Assembly: GCA_037355855.1 (NCBI GenBank) | Contig: CM074759.1 | Coordinates: forward strand, 868,001 to 932,000 | Length of the DNA stretch: 64,000 nucleotides | Direction: 5' to 3' | Source of the DNA: Pseudo-nitzschia pungens | Lineage: Eukaryota; Bacillariophyta; Bacillariophyceae; Bacillariales; Bacillariaceae | In this document: in pieces, positions 20,319 through 32,086 of the stretch | Position numbering within the stretch: position 1 is the stretch's first letter | Layout: every line of letters begins with the position of its first letter | Notes under the pieces: model-generated | The model's database searches: none | What the model saw: the letters and a program-made list of their open reading frames with translations, nothing else | Told to the model about the DNA's origin: nothing | Translations under genes and position numbers: made by a program

Positions 20319-23300
20319 TCATCCCCCTCCGGTTTCATCGGGCTCCCACACTTGTTGACTCCAAACGTCTCTCATTTCTCTGCTCAGATGGGGATGGGCT
20401 CTGTCGAACTCGAAGGGTTCCGCCGCGAAGCACACCAGCACGGTGTTGACCGCGGCTCCCGCCAGCCCGAGCAGCAAAATGTTCGACAAGAGAAATCCGA
20501 GGACAAACCCGATCGAAAAGGACGTCACGATGGGCTTGTGCAGCGACGTGAACTCGTACCCATCCACTTCTTCCACCACCACGGAAAACATTCCGGTCAG
20601 GCCGCCAATGACGGTCGAGGTCATGAGCAAAATGTTTTGGATGAGCGTGTCGCGGGCAATGTCCATCCATTCGCGGGTTTCGAACAGCTGGATGGCTTTT
20701 TCTCCGCCCTCGCAAAACGAGTAGTTGTACAAACCGATGTAGATGTACGCCCAGCGATCGCAGGACTGCAAAACACGATCCAACCGATACAAGCGTGCCT
20801 TGAGTCCACAGAGGGACGTCTCGGGTTCGCTTTTTGCAAGCTCCGACTTGTCGATAGAAGTAGTAGTAGTGGTGGCGGTAGGTAGTAGCAGTGGAAGTGC
20901 TCGTCGTGTGTTCCGGTAGTCCCGATTCGTCACGAGTGCCGTTTGTGGCAATCGTTTCGTCGTCTCCCAATCCGCTCGAACCGGTACTGCTCAACGACCC
21001 CTGAGACAGAGACTTGCTCGACAGTTGATGATGACGATGATGTTGAATAGTATCGTGCAGATGTTCCCCGAACGCCGGCTGCGAATGCGACTGCGAATGC
21101 GAATCGCCCTCCTCGACACTGTCGATGATCCAGCACAAGCACGCGACCAACTTGGAAAGAATCTGTACCGGCAGTTCCACCAGAGATCCGAAGCAAATCG
21201 TTCCAAAGGAACTCGTGCAGGCCCGGATCAGCGGATCCGACACGATGCTGTTGGAACAGCAACCGAGGTTTCGACGCACCCGGTACAGGCGCAATCGTTC
21301 GGGGTCATTGTTTGGGTTTTGATTTTCGATATCTTCGTTGTCGTTGTCGTTGTCGTTGTCGTTTTTGTTGTGGTCTCCGACCTCGACACCGAACCACCAG
21401 GGTCCACCAATGGCTCCGGCCACCGCCACGCGCACAATGTTCTTGATCACCATCGTGGTCCAGTAGAGGCTCACGATCAGCAGGCCGACCTCGATGATCC
21501 AACCGTCCCTCGACATGGACACGTGCGTCTCGCAGTCGCCGAGGAGTTCGCAGTCGAACAAATTGTTCCGGTTGAAGATCCCCACCAGCGCCACCGTCCA
21601 CATCAGCAGCCACAAGAGGCAAACAAACAGCGAGACCACGCCCAGGAACAGAATGCCAATGGAACTCCGCATCGCGCAAATCGCCGCGAAGAGGTTGGTG
21701 CTGCAGAACGGAATGTGGTTCCAGTTCACCAGGGTGTAGACAAAGCTCATGCCAAAGACCGCAAAGCCTCCGGAGGAAATGACCGATCCCGCGGTCGTGT
21801 TGAAGGTCAGGCCAAAGACTCCCCAGCAGAGCATGAGCAGGATGGTGAACACCAGCATGATGGGTATGATGGAACGGGCCATGATGAGCATCAGAGTGAA
21901 ACTCAGATACGACGTGACGATGGCGTACATGCCCGAGATCACTACAAGCGACAGGACGTTCTTGTAATCGATCGTGAAGGCTTCGTCCTGGTTGTCGCCG
22001 TCGTTGTTGCTGTTGCCATCGTTGTCGCTAGTACCGGTCCACATCGTCGAAAGCATCGTAGCCGTTCGGATTGAGCATCATCATCGCGGACGATCCCATC
22101 CTCGGATTGATCGCCGACCGGATCGACGGCGCCAGCGATCGTGGAAATCCCGTCCCGGAAACTGGCCATGGACGACGACGACCGGTAAAAGGTAAATCCG
22201 TGCTTGACGGCATACGCCAGGACCAGCGAGAGCTGCAAAAGAAACACGGACCGACCAGAATCGGTCCCTCTTTCTCCCGAGCGTTCGGTTGGACCTTTCC
22301 CCGGACTTCCAGGACGGCTCGCTCGCGTTCTTCCTGTCGCTGTTGCTGCTGCTGCAACAGGAGGCTGCGTTTGTGTTTTCTCAGTTCGTGTTTCTGTCGG
22401 TGCCTCCGATGCGCTTCGCTGTTGGCAAAACTCGTGATGCGGCGGTGGTGAAAGTGCCTCCTTCCCAGGGGGCGGCTCCCGCCGTTGTCACTCTTGAGGA
22501 GAAAGGTGCTTTCCGTGATGGGCTCTTCCTCGTCAATGATCGGGGAGGGTTGTTTTCCGGACGGATTCCGTTGTCGCTTTTGTGGCTGCGATTGTGGCTG
22601 CGATTGTTGTTGTGATTGTTGCTGCGATTGTTGTTGTGATTGTTGCTGCGATTGCTGCTGCTGTTGCTGTCGGCGTCTCTCTTCCCCCCAAGACGACTTT
22701 CGGTCGAACGAATTCCATAGTTCCCTCCCAATGTTTCGAAGCCCGAGATCGGGCCGCTGTCGATCGCTGTGCCGGAACGATGACGATATCCTGTCGTCCG
22801 CGTAGTGCGAGTACATCGAGGCTGGATCCGGCCAACCCGATGTTAGGATTTCGTCGTCGAGGTGATGGTTCGTCATCCATGGTCCGAGTCGAGACAGCGG
22901 AAGCGATCCGTGGAGGTTGTTGCTGTTGAATCCAAAGTCCAGAGAGGACGACAATGGCGGTTGCTGAAGAAAGTACGCATCCGACAAGGAAGCGCTGTCG
23001 TCGCTGTACGTGTACGGATCGTCCGTGGACGGCTGCGAGAGGTCGTCCTTTTGATCGTAGTATCGATCGAATTCGTCGTAATAGTCGTCCTCCATGGTAT
23101 CCCCGTCATCATTATCATTATCATTTTTATCATCATTGTCATCATCATTATCATCATGGTCATCGTCCGAAGCAAAGGGATTCATGTCGTCGTCGTCGAT
23201 GTCATCGTCATCGTTCTCCTCGTTCTCTTCGTCAACCGAGACCGAAGACGTGGTCAATATCGGTGGAAGAGAATCGTCGTTGCCAAAGGGCGTCAGGGTT

Positions 23301-23532
23301 GCGTATTGCTTCCCCGTCATCGCCGAACCGCTCCCCGTCCCCGTTCTTCCCGGCAATGGACCGTGCACCACAAAGTGTTTTCGAGCAAAGGCTTTTAGCT
23401 TGGGCGGTCCCGCCCTGCGGGTGGAGATGGAGGAGGGTGATTCGTATTCGTATTCGTATTCGGGCGATCCTCTCTGCTTTTGGGTCTCCCTCGGTTCGGG
23501 AGCCACCGGACTCGACCTCATCTTTACGCGTA

Positions 23533-23596
<64 letters not shown>

Positions 23597-23710
23597 TTCG
23601 AAAGAAGAATGTTGCTTCTTTAGGGCTGGATTGTTGCTGCGGTTGCTCTTCTTTTCGGGAATGGGACTCGTTTGATGCAGCACAACCATCTCGTGGTTAC
23701 TCGCACCCAA
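20319..23710 (-). pseudogene. Choline transporter-like protein (SLC44/CTL) with several frame breaks
   Basis: A CTL-family membrane protein is recognisable in pieces. The long hydrophilic N-terminus (23710 to about 22245) starts MVVLHQTSPIPEKK and is Gln/Asp-rich. The first membrane segment (FLLQLSLVLAYAVKHGFTFY, about 22245-22190) lies in another frame. The core (about 22050-20890) carries YKNVLSLVVISGMYAIVTSY, VNWNHIPFCSTNLFAAI and SFGTICFGSLVELPVQIL. The last third (about 20880-20319) is in a further frame, with WAYIYIGLYNYSF, VVVEEVDG and AVNTVLVCFAAEPFEFDRAH. No canonical introns explain the changes near 22245, 22050 and 20880. A single missing T in a T-run at 22245 would fix the first. 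It may be an intact gene with assembly indels or a decayed copy. A clear paralogue lies at 50391-52182. Confidence 0.75.
23520..23607 (-). repeat. CAG-type poly-glutamine tract in the CTL N-terminus
   Basis: CTG/TTG triplets on the plus strand encode two runs of about 10 glutamines separated by Pro on the minus strand. Confidence 0.85.
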
Positions 23711-25480
23711 CCAGCAATCGAGCTACTACCGTATTATTGCAATTACTGCGATATTGGAAGCAGCGAAGATTCTTCTTTGTGGGCGGCGAGAGGTCTGTTT
23801 CGTAGTCTACCATGGAAAACTCACAACGTATCCCGACATCAATTACTGCAACGTGTACCCTACAAACAGAATAACGAATCAACAATAATTATTGTCTCCG
23901 CATGCGATGTGCGATGATCTTTTGGGACGGATCACCCGAATTCAGAGTTTTGGCTCACGGTTTACTAACGTTCCTTTCAATTTATCGGAAGAGACGGGAA
24001 TGAACAGTAATGAACAAGAATGTACGTAACTGGTGTGGAATGATGCCTTTAAGATGTTCGATGATTCGTTCTACGGTTTGGTTTTTGAACTTTTGAAGCC
24101 CTATGGGTAACCACCAAGAATAATGCGAGTACTTCTTCGTACAGAACGGTTTCGTATTGTACGCAAGTTCTTCGTAGCAACAACTTGGTGGTACCGCAGT
24201 GAAACTGCGATCGATTGCGTGCGAACAATAGAACACGACATCCTATATTTATGCAAGTTCCCGGGGTCATCTGGTTGGTTGCACTTAATCGGATCACAAA
24301 GTTACCATAAACGTGGGGAACTTCAAGGCGATTTGCGACCGGATTTTCTTAAGTAAATTACCACATACCACGAACGTGTTGGTCGCGTCAAGAGCGTCAG
24401 ATAGGGGACAGAAATGATATTTTCTTCTCGGCATGTGTTAGCATTCAATTGATACCACACAATAAGGTCGTGCTATTTTGTAGCCTAAGTAACTCTATCG
24501 AGACACATTTACTCTAGCTATTATACACAAAAGTCTGTGCCTCATACACGAATATAGTCTCAGACACCATTGTATCAATTTGGATCTCTGTACCACTATG
24601 ATGAAGCACGATCTCACCCCGATCGAATCCTCAATATATATGGGACCGAATTTTGTTTAACGTAGCGAGGAGCGCAATTTGGTAGGAAAGTATCCCTATG
24701 CATCCTTGAGATTTCGGAACGAGAACACTACGGTACCGTAAGGTCTTTACGTTGCATCACTACCGTACGAGTAATTAATCTTACTGTGAGTTCTGTTTGT
24801 TTGTTTTTTTTGATGAGAGGTCATACACGTATTTGTTTTTTGATTGGATTGAGAACCGAACCACCCATGCTATTTAAAATAACGGTAATTTACTAAAAAC
24901 TTTTAGCAAGGGTAAGATAAGGTACTGTAATAATTTACCGTACAGTCCAAGCGAAGAGAAATTATCATTGTACGGTACCAGTAACCTTAGCTTGGAAACA
25001 TTCTTGTTGTCTGTGCTTCTTAAAAAATCTGTACAGCTAAGGTTACCGTAATCTTACCGTAATTACTAGAATCTCAATACAGCACGACGCTGACCAAAAT
25101 CTTCTGGATGTATTAGTACTACTAGGAGTACCATACTCTCAGTAGGACCTACTACTAGTGGTCTTCGGGATCGGGGTTTCTTCTCCATGGGCTTCTTCTT
25201 CTTGCTTGGCTGCTTCTTCTTGCGTTCTGGTGGAGCACTTCTTGCTTTCTTCTTGGTGTATCATGGATCGCCTTCGTGCTCCTGGCTATTGCCATTGCGG
25301 TAGTGGAGTGGCGTCTGGCAAGAGTACTAGTCGTCATTACTATGTGATGATCTCGTCGCCAAGGATGCCGCGGGGCTTGTTTGGTGCTAGTATCCTCCTT
25401 CTTGTTATGCAAGAAACAACAGGCATCATCCTCACCAGCACCATGTTGGTGGACCACCACCAGCAAACCAGCACAAGCCA

Positions 25481-25494
25481 ATCATCCTATACTG

Positions 25495-25529
<35 letters not shown>

Positions 25530-25539
25530 ATAGGATGAT
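25481..25539. repeat. (CA)n bracketed by an 11-bp perfect inverted repeat
   Basis: ATCATCCTATA (25481-25491) and TATAGGATGAT (25529-25539) flank an AC run at 25497-25527. A cruciform or hairpin with a CA loop is possible. Confidence 0.85.
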
Positions 25540-26019
25540 GTGTGGTACCAAGTGCTACTCCTACTAGTAGCATTGGTGCATGCATCATAGTCTTTCGGCC
25601 CAATCATGCAAAAGTCTCATGCTGGACCTCCATACTGTGCTCTAGTAGTCGTACTAGTACTAGTACTAGTATAGATCACAGCAAACACATAACTGACTGC
25701 CTCTTCCTCCTGGATGTATTCTTGGGGCAACAAGAAGAGAGAGGGGAATGCAAACAATGCATCATGATGGCTGCTTGTTGCTGTGTTTTGAACTAGTACA
25801 AGAAATACCAGGAGAAGGAGGAGGAATTGGGTGATGTATGCACTACAAGTACTAGTAGTAGTAGTAGGATGAGTACTACATGGTGCTTTCCGTCCTGAAA
25901 TACCCGTCTACTAGTAACAGTGATCAAGAACCTTCTTGTTGCTTGCTGACAAAAAATGAATATTCTTTGTCCCTGCAGGAGGAGTTACTACTACAGCACC
26001 AAACTACTAGTAGCTATTG

Positions 26020-26047
26020 GTACTACTACTACTACTACTACTACTAG
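26020..26047. repeat. (TAC)n microsatellite
   Basis: About nine consecutive TAC/ACT triplets ending in CTAGTA. Confidence 0.9.
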
Positions 26048-26677
26048 TATTCATATAAGCTAGAATGACGGTGGCAACAATAGTATATATTACATAGGCT
26101 TTTGAAGGAATTCTCAAGCATGACGGTGAAGCAACCCTAGTAGTCATTACATCATCATCGTCACCATCTTCGCAATAGTTCATTATTCATGTCAGATGCT
26201 TCCTCGTACACGTAGTAGAAGGTTTCCTCAATTTTGAAAGATCGTTATTGATTATTTCATTTTTACTATTCTTGGTTGTTGGCGTTATGGTCATTCAGAC
26301 GTTTTTTCTTTTCTTTTTCCGTAGTAGTAGTAGTAAGATTACTAGTCATAGTAGTAGCAGCGGGGGTTTACATATAAGTTGAGGATGAATTCCAAGGAGA
26401 GGAAAGGAAGGAAGAGAGGTCTCGTTTATGAGGGTTTGCACTCGCCCATTGATCCGCATGCAATTGCGAAAGTCTGAGAAATAAAAGAATTGACGCTTGT
26501 TGTGCGTGTTCCGATTTGATTGGAATAGGCGTCACCGCCAAATATTCTGTCGCATCCTACTAGTAATAGTAGCTGAATACGTGTAGCATCGGAAACCTCG
26601 CAGAATTTATGTACAGTAGCTCAATCGCTTTTCAACTCCATGGTATTGACTCGAGAGTGGACTAGCTTTCCTGTAAG

Positions 26678-27679
26678 TCAGCAGAATTGGAATCCCAGGT
26701 TTTTGAGCTGACGAACTCTTTTCTGCGTGAGACTCGATTTTTTGCCTTCCACCATTAGGCGGTATTGACGTCGTTGGCACTTGATCCATGATACCAGCGT
26801 CTTGCTGACAGGAGCATTGGACGATGAGATGTTGCAATGGCCGTACTTGGCTCGGAATGTCGTCAACTCCGATATGCGATCTTCCCACGCAGTGCTGTGG
26901 GAGTCCCATACAAAATTGATGCGTTCCAGTGCCTCGACGCGTTCGTCTATCATGGATGAAGGCTTGCCCTCATTCCGAAGCTTGTATTGGGCGCGTTGCC
27001 GTTTGATCCAGCGAGCCAAACCCTTTCTCGACGCATCGGCATGGTGCACCGAAGAACGGCCCGTCTCTCGAAAAACTTGCGCCAGTTCGTTGTACCGTTT
27101 CTCCCATTTTTCTTTTTGGTAGTCACGAAACCTTGTGCTTGTGCCATTCTTTGTATCGATCTCTTCCACGGGGAATGAAGATTCGTTGAAAATTCTTTCC
27201 ATGTCGTGGATGTTCGGAAAAGATTCGTTGGCATCACCGGTTTGGCGAGCAGCAATACCGACAGCAGGGACGGCAGGAGGAAAATCCCGTTCGGACGAGG
27301 ACGAGGTGAAAGAAACAACAGAGTGCGATGATGCTGTCAATTGTTGCTGGGGTGTGAATTCATTGTTGGGCAAATCATCGTCGGGAAAGGCTTCAATAGG
27401 ACGTTCCTCTTCGTCGTCCGAAATGATCTGCTTCTCCCACTCGGCGGCTTGACTTATGTCTTCCAATGGAATTGGTTCGAAGTCATCTAAAACGTTAGTG
27501 ACAGACGTTTTCTCTTCTTGCTGGATAGTCTTTGCAATTGATTTGAGGTACGTGTCGGAAGGTGCATCCCGGAGAAACTCCTTTTCGATTGAAGAAAAGT
27601 CGATCTCGTCCTCGTCGATAACTAAGAAAGAATAGTTATTTTGTTTGTTTGTATCTCTTGCCATTTGCATCATATTCAT
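26678..27679 (-). CDS. Helicase-associated (HA) domain protein, two HA repeats
   Basis: 333 residues, single exon. The N-terminal 180 residues are acidic and Ser-rich with no fold recognised. Two helicase-associated domains follow. The first is near residues 190-260 (KWEKRYNELAQVFRETGRSS, then GLARWIKRQRAQYKLRNEGK). The second is near 265-333 (AWEDRISELTTFRAKYGHCN, then LVSWIKCQRRQYRLMVEGKK, ending LKNLGFQF). The W-x-x-R-x2-L and W-x-x-x-Q-R-x2-Y signatures are diagnostic. HA domains are abundant in stramenopiles, often without a helicase, and are presumed to bind nucleic acid. The start could be any of the first four Met codons. No targeting peptide is seen. Confidence 0.82.
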   Translation of the reverse strand: MNMMQMARDTNKQNNYSFLVIDEDEIDFSSIEKEFLRDAPSDTYLKSIAKTIQQEEKTSVTNVLDDFEPIPLEDISQAAEWEKQIISDDEEERPIEAFPDDDLPNNEFTPQQQLTASSHSVVSFTSSSSERDFPPAVPAVGIAARQTGDANESFPNIHDMERIFNESSFPVEEIDTKNGTSTRFRDYQKEKWEKRYNELAQVFRETGRSSVHHADASRKGLARWIKRQRAQYKLRNEGKPSSMIDERVEALERINFVWDSHSTAWEDRISELTTFRAKYGHCNISSSNAPVSKTLVSWIKCQRRQYRLMVEGKKSSLTQKRVRQLKNLGFQFC

Positions 27680-29401
27680 ATTGGACGGCAGCTCTTCGTC
27701 TCCTCTTCATCGACGAATTTGAGTAGAGGATTATTCAAACTCCCAATCCTATGGTTGCGAAAGACGAGATGATTCTAAAGAGGCGTTGAATGATTAGTAA
27801 GGATTACGGGTTGTTAAAATAAATTTGCTGAGGCAGAGCTATCGGAATCGATGGTGATTGGTGTCTGCCGTCGGGTGTCAATCAAATCAGATTTCAGGGG
27901 TACAGATGTTTTTTTACGCATATCAGCTCCAATCAGATTCAATGTCACCTATCGTAACCTTACTGTCGGTATGCAGTACTTCGGCAGAAGTATCTTTCTA
28001 ATTAACACAAATCGTTTGACGTTTTCTTTTAACGAAGGACGGGTAACGGGTAACCTTGCCGTACTTACTCTTTTGCAATTGCACAATGAATGGTGTTCAA
28101 TGAATTACTTTTTCAAGATGCAAGAAAATTCGATGTGTACAAAATTAACAACTCAGAATCTTCTCGAATCTATTGAGGAAGTTTTGCTCATCTTTATTTT
28201 TTGTGACTTTTGGATTGGTAAGAAAGCGAAAGTTCTCGATATTATCCCCCAAAAGGATGAACTTTGAATTGCTGTCTCATTTTTAAGTCGTATATCGTGA
28301 AATTTTGGAAACGTCACTCTTTCATCAGCGGTTTGTACTACAGAATTCCTATCAGCTGTCCCCGGGTTTCAGTAGAAATTAGTAGTCGGGGACGTAGAAC
28401 CCCGGGACAGCTGATAAGAACTTTGTAGTATTGCATTTCACTAGGATTTTTCACTGGGACGACTATGAGATAATATTATGAACAATACTTGTAAGCATTA
28501 AAAATATCATTTCATTACATTTTATCTGCTTAATACTTCGTCGTGGCTTTGACCTCGTCTCTTCGCGCCAAGGCTAGGTGTCACATCACTCAGGAATTTG
28601 GGAGCCTACAATGCCGGTTTCTCTTTCTTTTGGAATGGAACAGAAGCAATTCGATACGGTAGGAGCAAAACTAGCATTCCCCTTCGGCGAGTCGCTTCAG
28701 GTGCGGAAAAACTTTTGACCAAAAATTCATGGAGTAAGGTTTAATCGGTAGTCCCAAAGACAGAAACTGTTCGCAGAGATGCATGACAACAAAACACCCT
28801 GCCCGACAAATAAGTTCTCTCATGATTTGATCAGCAGAGAGATGAAAGAAAATATCCGGTAGAACTCGTCTTCTTCTACGAGCAGTGACGACGGGCTTCG
28901 CTCTTTCCACTTTTTCGAAAACATTTGAACAATCTCAACAGAATGCCAGTTTGATGGAATCCACAAGCAACAATATAGAGGAAAATGTAGACCAAAAAGG
29001 CAACCATTCCGCAATAGAAGACCTAAAACTTGCGTCCACAGTTCAATTGTATTATTTCAGTACATGAGTAATTTCAAAATATGTTTAATAGTACAGGAGC
29101 TATATGTGCATCGGTGGAAAGGGTGGAGTGAATTGGTATCAGTTACAAGTGCTGTGCTGTGCTCACGGTGTTTGTCTCTAGTGATGTAATCTTGTAATCT
29201 GCGGCGTGGTATATCGTGTCTGTGTGTGTGCCCCAAAATGAGTGTGGTGAACGGTTATTGCATCGTGGAACGGATGCGGTACATCGAGTTCGCTCTACTG
29301 GTAGCGGCAGTCATGTTTGCGTGTGGGATAGTCAGTCGTTCATTGTTCAATGCCAACGAGGAGGATTGCCGCTGTTATGAGATTCTTCTTGCTCACGACC
29401 C
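27680..29401. other. Gene-free region containing a palindromic element
   Basis: 1.7 kb. It holds the MITE-like element at 28336-28430 and word clusters such as GGGTAACGGGTAACCTTGCC (28041). The frame at 27851-28267 has no family resemblance and overlaps those words. Confidence 0.6.
28336..28430. mobile_element. MITE-like palindromic element, copy 1
   Basis: 95 bp with 31-bp near-perfect terminal inverted repeats: left TACTACAGAATTCCTATCAG, and the right arm reversed reads TACTACAAAGTTCTTATCAG. Both arms continue into GCTGTCCCCGGG or its close variant. It is bounded by TA on both sides and flanked by TTG on both sides. No coding capacity. It matches the element at 63346-63446 in arms and core (AGTAGAAATTAG; GACGTAGAACC). 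Confidence 0.8.
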
Positions 29402-30788
29402 TCAATTGGTCGTGCGTTTCATAGTCCACATGCCGACGTGATCTGGAACAACGTTTTGGTACTGGACTTTTGTGAACCCTCTGAGGCTTCGCATTTGACG
29501 GTGAATGTTCTTTTGGTACTCGAGAACTGAGCGTGTGCGTTGATGGTGGACAATAGGGGGCAATGGGACACCGGTTGGTTAGCGATTTGCGGTGAAAGGC
29601 GGGCTAGCAGAGTACTCAACTCCCATCGCCATCGTTGAGGACAACCAATGCTACGTGTACTTACCATACGGCTCTCCGGCCAGCATTGTCTTCGATGGAG
29701 TGTAATCGGTGCTAATGTCGATGACAGCCAGTGTGCCGCCGGGTTGCAGAATGCGATGGGCTTCCCGGAGAATATTTTCCCGGCCAGCCTCCGGAGCTTC
29801 GTGAAAGGCGTACATAATGGTTACCAAATCGAAGGTCTTGCTGGGAAAGTTGGTCTCTTCCGCATTGCCGGTGATGAACTTTGCCTTCCTCGAAGAGAAT
29901 CCCAGGTTTCCCTGCAGGAAATTGGGTGTTTGTTTCTTCTCCTTCTTGTCCTTGATAAAGAACGACACAATTGGTTTGACCCATCGGAGGTGAGCAGTGA
30001 GGAAGCCGGCCATGTTGATCATTTCGGTAGAAGTGTCCAACCCAACCACGAATTCCGATTCCGGAAAGGCATCTTGCAATGCGCGGGTCGAGATACCCAC
30101 ACCACAGCACATGTCCAGGACTCTTGCCGACCTTCCGCACTTGCTGATTCGAGGCTCAACAATTCGGGAGAGTTTGCTCGCAACCTGTGAATGGGCAGAA
30201 CGAGAGGGATGGCAAACAAAACCATCAGTGTATATAATATACAATAGGATGCATACATCATTGCAAACCAAAGACTTCCTCGGCAAACGAGAAACCAGAG
30301 CGCACGAGGCACTCCGCATAGCAGCTATAGCAATCCAATGCACTCGAATGCACACCACTTACGGTTGATCGGATGTCCTCTCCGTCGTAGGCAGCCACGT
30401 CAATGATCTTGGTGCTGATGGGGGCAAGGGCTGCGTGAAAGGCACCAAAGACTCCAATGTTGCCAAACGTGTGGATGGTTGGATTGTACCAGTACTCGTC
30501 AACGTAATTGCTGGGGGCATTGAACAATCCGATTTCTAGGCGCTTGCGAAAGCTGGCGCCGCGGGCCGCGTCGTCCGCCGCCGCAGTCTTTCCCACTTGG
30601 CTGAGCGCTTCGAGGGTGATAACGTTCTTGGGCTCCTCCGGTTCGGGGACGACCACCGGAGGCTTCTTCACAATCAGTGGAGTTTTCAGTCCCTCGAGTC
30701 CGGTTGGGTTTTCCGGAGCTCGAAAGGCTTCGGTGTTGATGGAGACCAACGCGATGCAGGTGAAAACGAAGAGAGCTTTGGAGAGCAT
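29402..30788 (-). CDS. Plastid-targeted SAM-dependent methyltransferase (UbiE/COQ5-like), three exons
   Basis: Exons 30788-30363, 30184-29665 and 29526-29402 join in frame into 356 residues; the introns are 178 and 138 nt with GTAAGT donors. The signal peptide MLSKALFVFTCIALVSINTE is followed by AFRAPENP, a diatom plastid motif. The Rossmann methyltransferase core begins in exon 2 with motif I VLDMCCGVGISTRALQDAF, acidic motif VVGLDTSTEM, GNAEETNFPSKTFDLVTIMY, and post-motif ILREAHRILQPGGTLAVIDI. The third exon reads VLEYQKNIHRQMRSLRGF and VPDHVGMWTMKRTTN, completing the fold. The substrate is unknown: quinone, tocopherol or another plastid metabolite is possible. The small third exon ends at a TGA at 29402-29404. 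Confidence 0.87.
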
Positions 30789-31579
30789 GTTTCTTGGTGT
30801 GGTTGTCAGTGTTCAGATCGAAGTGATTATCTACAATGGCAATGACGAGAGATGCAAATGCGTACGAGTACAGAATGATATGAGCGTTAAATTCTAAATG
30901 CTTCTGGATAGAAGTCTGGGCAGCACGAGTCATTCGTTTCATCGCTGGTGTCCGGTTTCAAATTCAAAACGAAACCATGGATTCGACAGCAATGACGCTA
31001 CAATAAGCTCGTTTGTCACGATCCCATCGTTCGAGAGCCATCCGACGACTCGTGTCATTCGGTTCGTACCTTCAAGCGCAATGGATGCTTATTCTAATTT
31101 GTGGCACCAACGATGATTTGTGGAACTACAGAAGTTGGGGACGACGAAAGAATCCTTACGGTTTTCTTTCGGAATTGTTGATTGTGTCGAGGTCGACGAG
31201 AACGAGTATCGCTGTTTTGCGATCGTTCGGGTGGTAAGAATATTCCTCCCGTCTCAAGTACGTTGTTGTTTGCATGGGAATTCTCGCCCCGTTATCGGTT
31301 ACCTGTTGTTCCTCGGCCTCTGCCTCGACCGATATCGGTGAGATTTTTCTTCACTCAGCATTGTTGCGTAGGATTTCGTACGAGTGTCTCACTGGGACTG
31401 AAAAAGGGATGCAGCTTGGGCCTTCTCCAATAGTGTGTTGTGACGTGTGTCACACACCAATAATTAATCTCCGAATCCGGCCAAAGCTGTGGGTCATCGT
31501 GTAGAATTTGTGCGTAAGAATTGTGAAGCAATACGTGTCTCACACACCGCCTAATCGTGTTTGATTTTTCATTGGAGGA

Positions 31580-31608
31580 AACCAATCGGTCCTTCGCTCC
31601 GATTGGTT
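31580..31608. repeat. Perfect 10-bp stem hairpin
   Basis: AACCAATCGG (31580-31589) and CCGATTGGTT (31599-31608) with a 9-nt loop. Confidence 0.8.
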
Positions 31609-32066
31609 CCTTCGGGTTGATTGTTGCTGACAGAATTTCTGTCACGAAAACGCCCAATTTGTCAACGGAGGGTTCTTTCCAAATTCGAATGATTCATCCA
31701 GTCGTGACCATGCGAAGAACCCTAATGTCATTGGAATGAGTCATTGATGGAGGTGATTCGATTCAATTTGACCCGTTCGATCATATTTGATTCATTTGAG
31801 TCGACGAACATTGAAGATATCCAAAAATTGTTCTTCGCTACCGGTACATCCGGGTGCCTTGAAGCATCGCCCAAATTCATCGAGCGAAAACCGCCTTTTC
31901 GATCGGGTCGGTCCCACCATGGGAATGCTCCCATCCAACGTGCTCCGGTCTATTCGTTGCGGCACTTCCTTGTCAAACAAGGGCTATGGGAAAGGGGTAA
32001 GCTGGGGAGAGCGTAAGAAAAACCGCCAGAGACACGACAGTCTCGGGTCGAGACCATTCTGGTTTC

Positions 32067-32086
32067 CACCGATAATTTTATCGGTG
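32067..32086. repeat. Perfect 9-bp stem hairpin
   Basis: CACCGATAA, TT, TTATCGGTG. A second short stem, GTCTCG/CGAGAC, lies just upstream (32039-32053). Confidence 0.8.

Larger units (their letters stand above)
23711..26677. other. 3-kb gene-free region rich in simple repeats
   Basis: No supported gene. It contains clustered GTACGGTACC/GGTTACCG words (24720-25080), CTAGTA and TAC repeats (25100-25700, 25840-25870, 26020-26047, 26320-26345) and a (CA)n flanked by an inverted repeat (25481-25539). Frames such as 25158-25538 are made of these repeats. Confidence 0.65.

Noticed and set aside
21025..22074. 349-residue plus-strand frame opposite the CTL gene
   Set aside because: No domain; composed of His/Asp/Arg-rich antisense of membrane helices.
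22230..22256. A 23-nt intron (GTCGGT to TTTTGCAG) to repair the CTL frame
   Set aside because: Far shorter than any other intron in the window (95-325 nt) and the donor is non-consensus; a one-base T-run indel is simpler.
25158..25538. Possible small protein ending in a His-Thr repeat
   Set aside because: Its C-terminus is the translated CA microsatellite and the rest lies in repeat-rich spacer.
27851..28267. 138-residue plus-strand frame upstream of the HA-domain gene
   Set aside because: No recognisable family, and it runs through the GGTAACCTTGCCGTAC word cluster typical of spacers.
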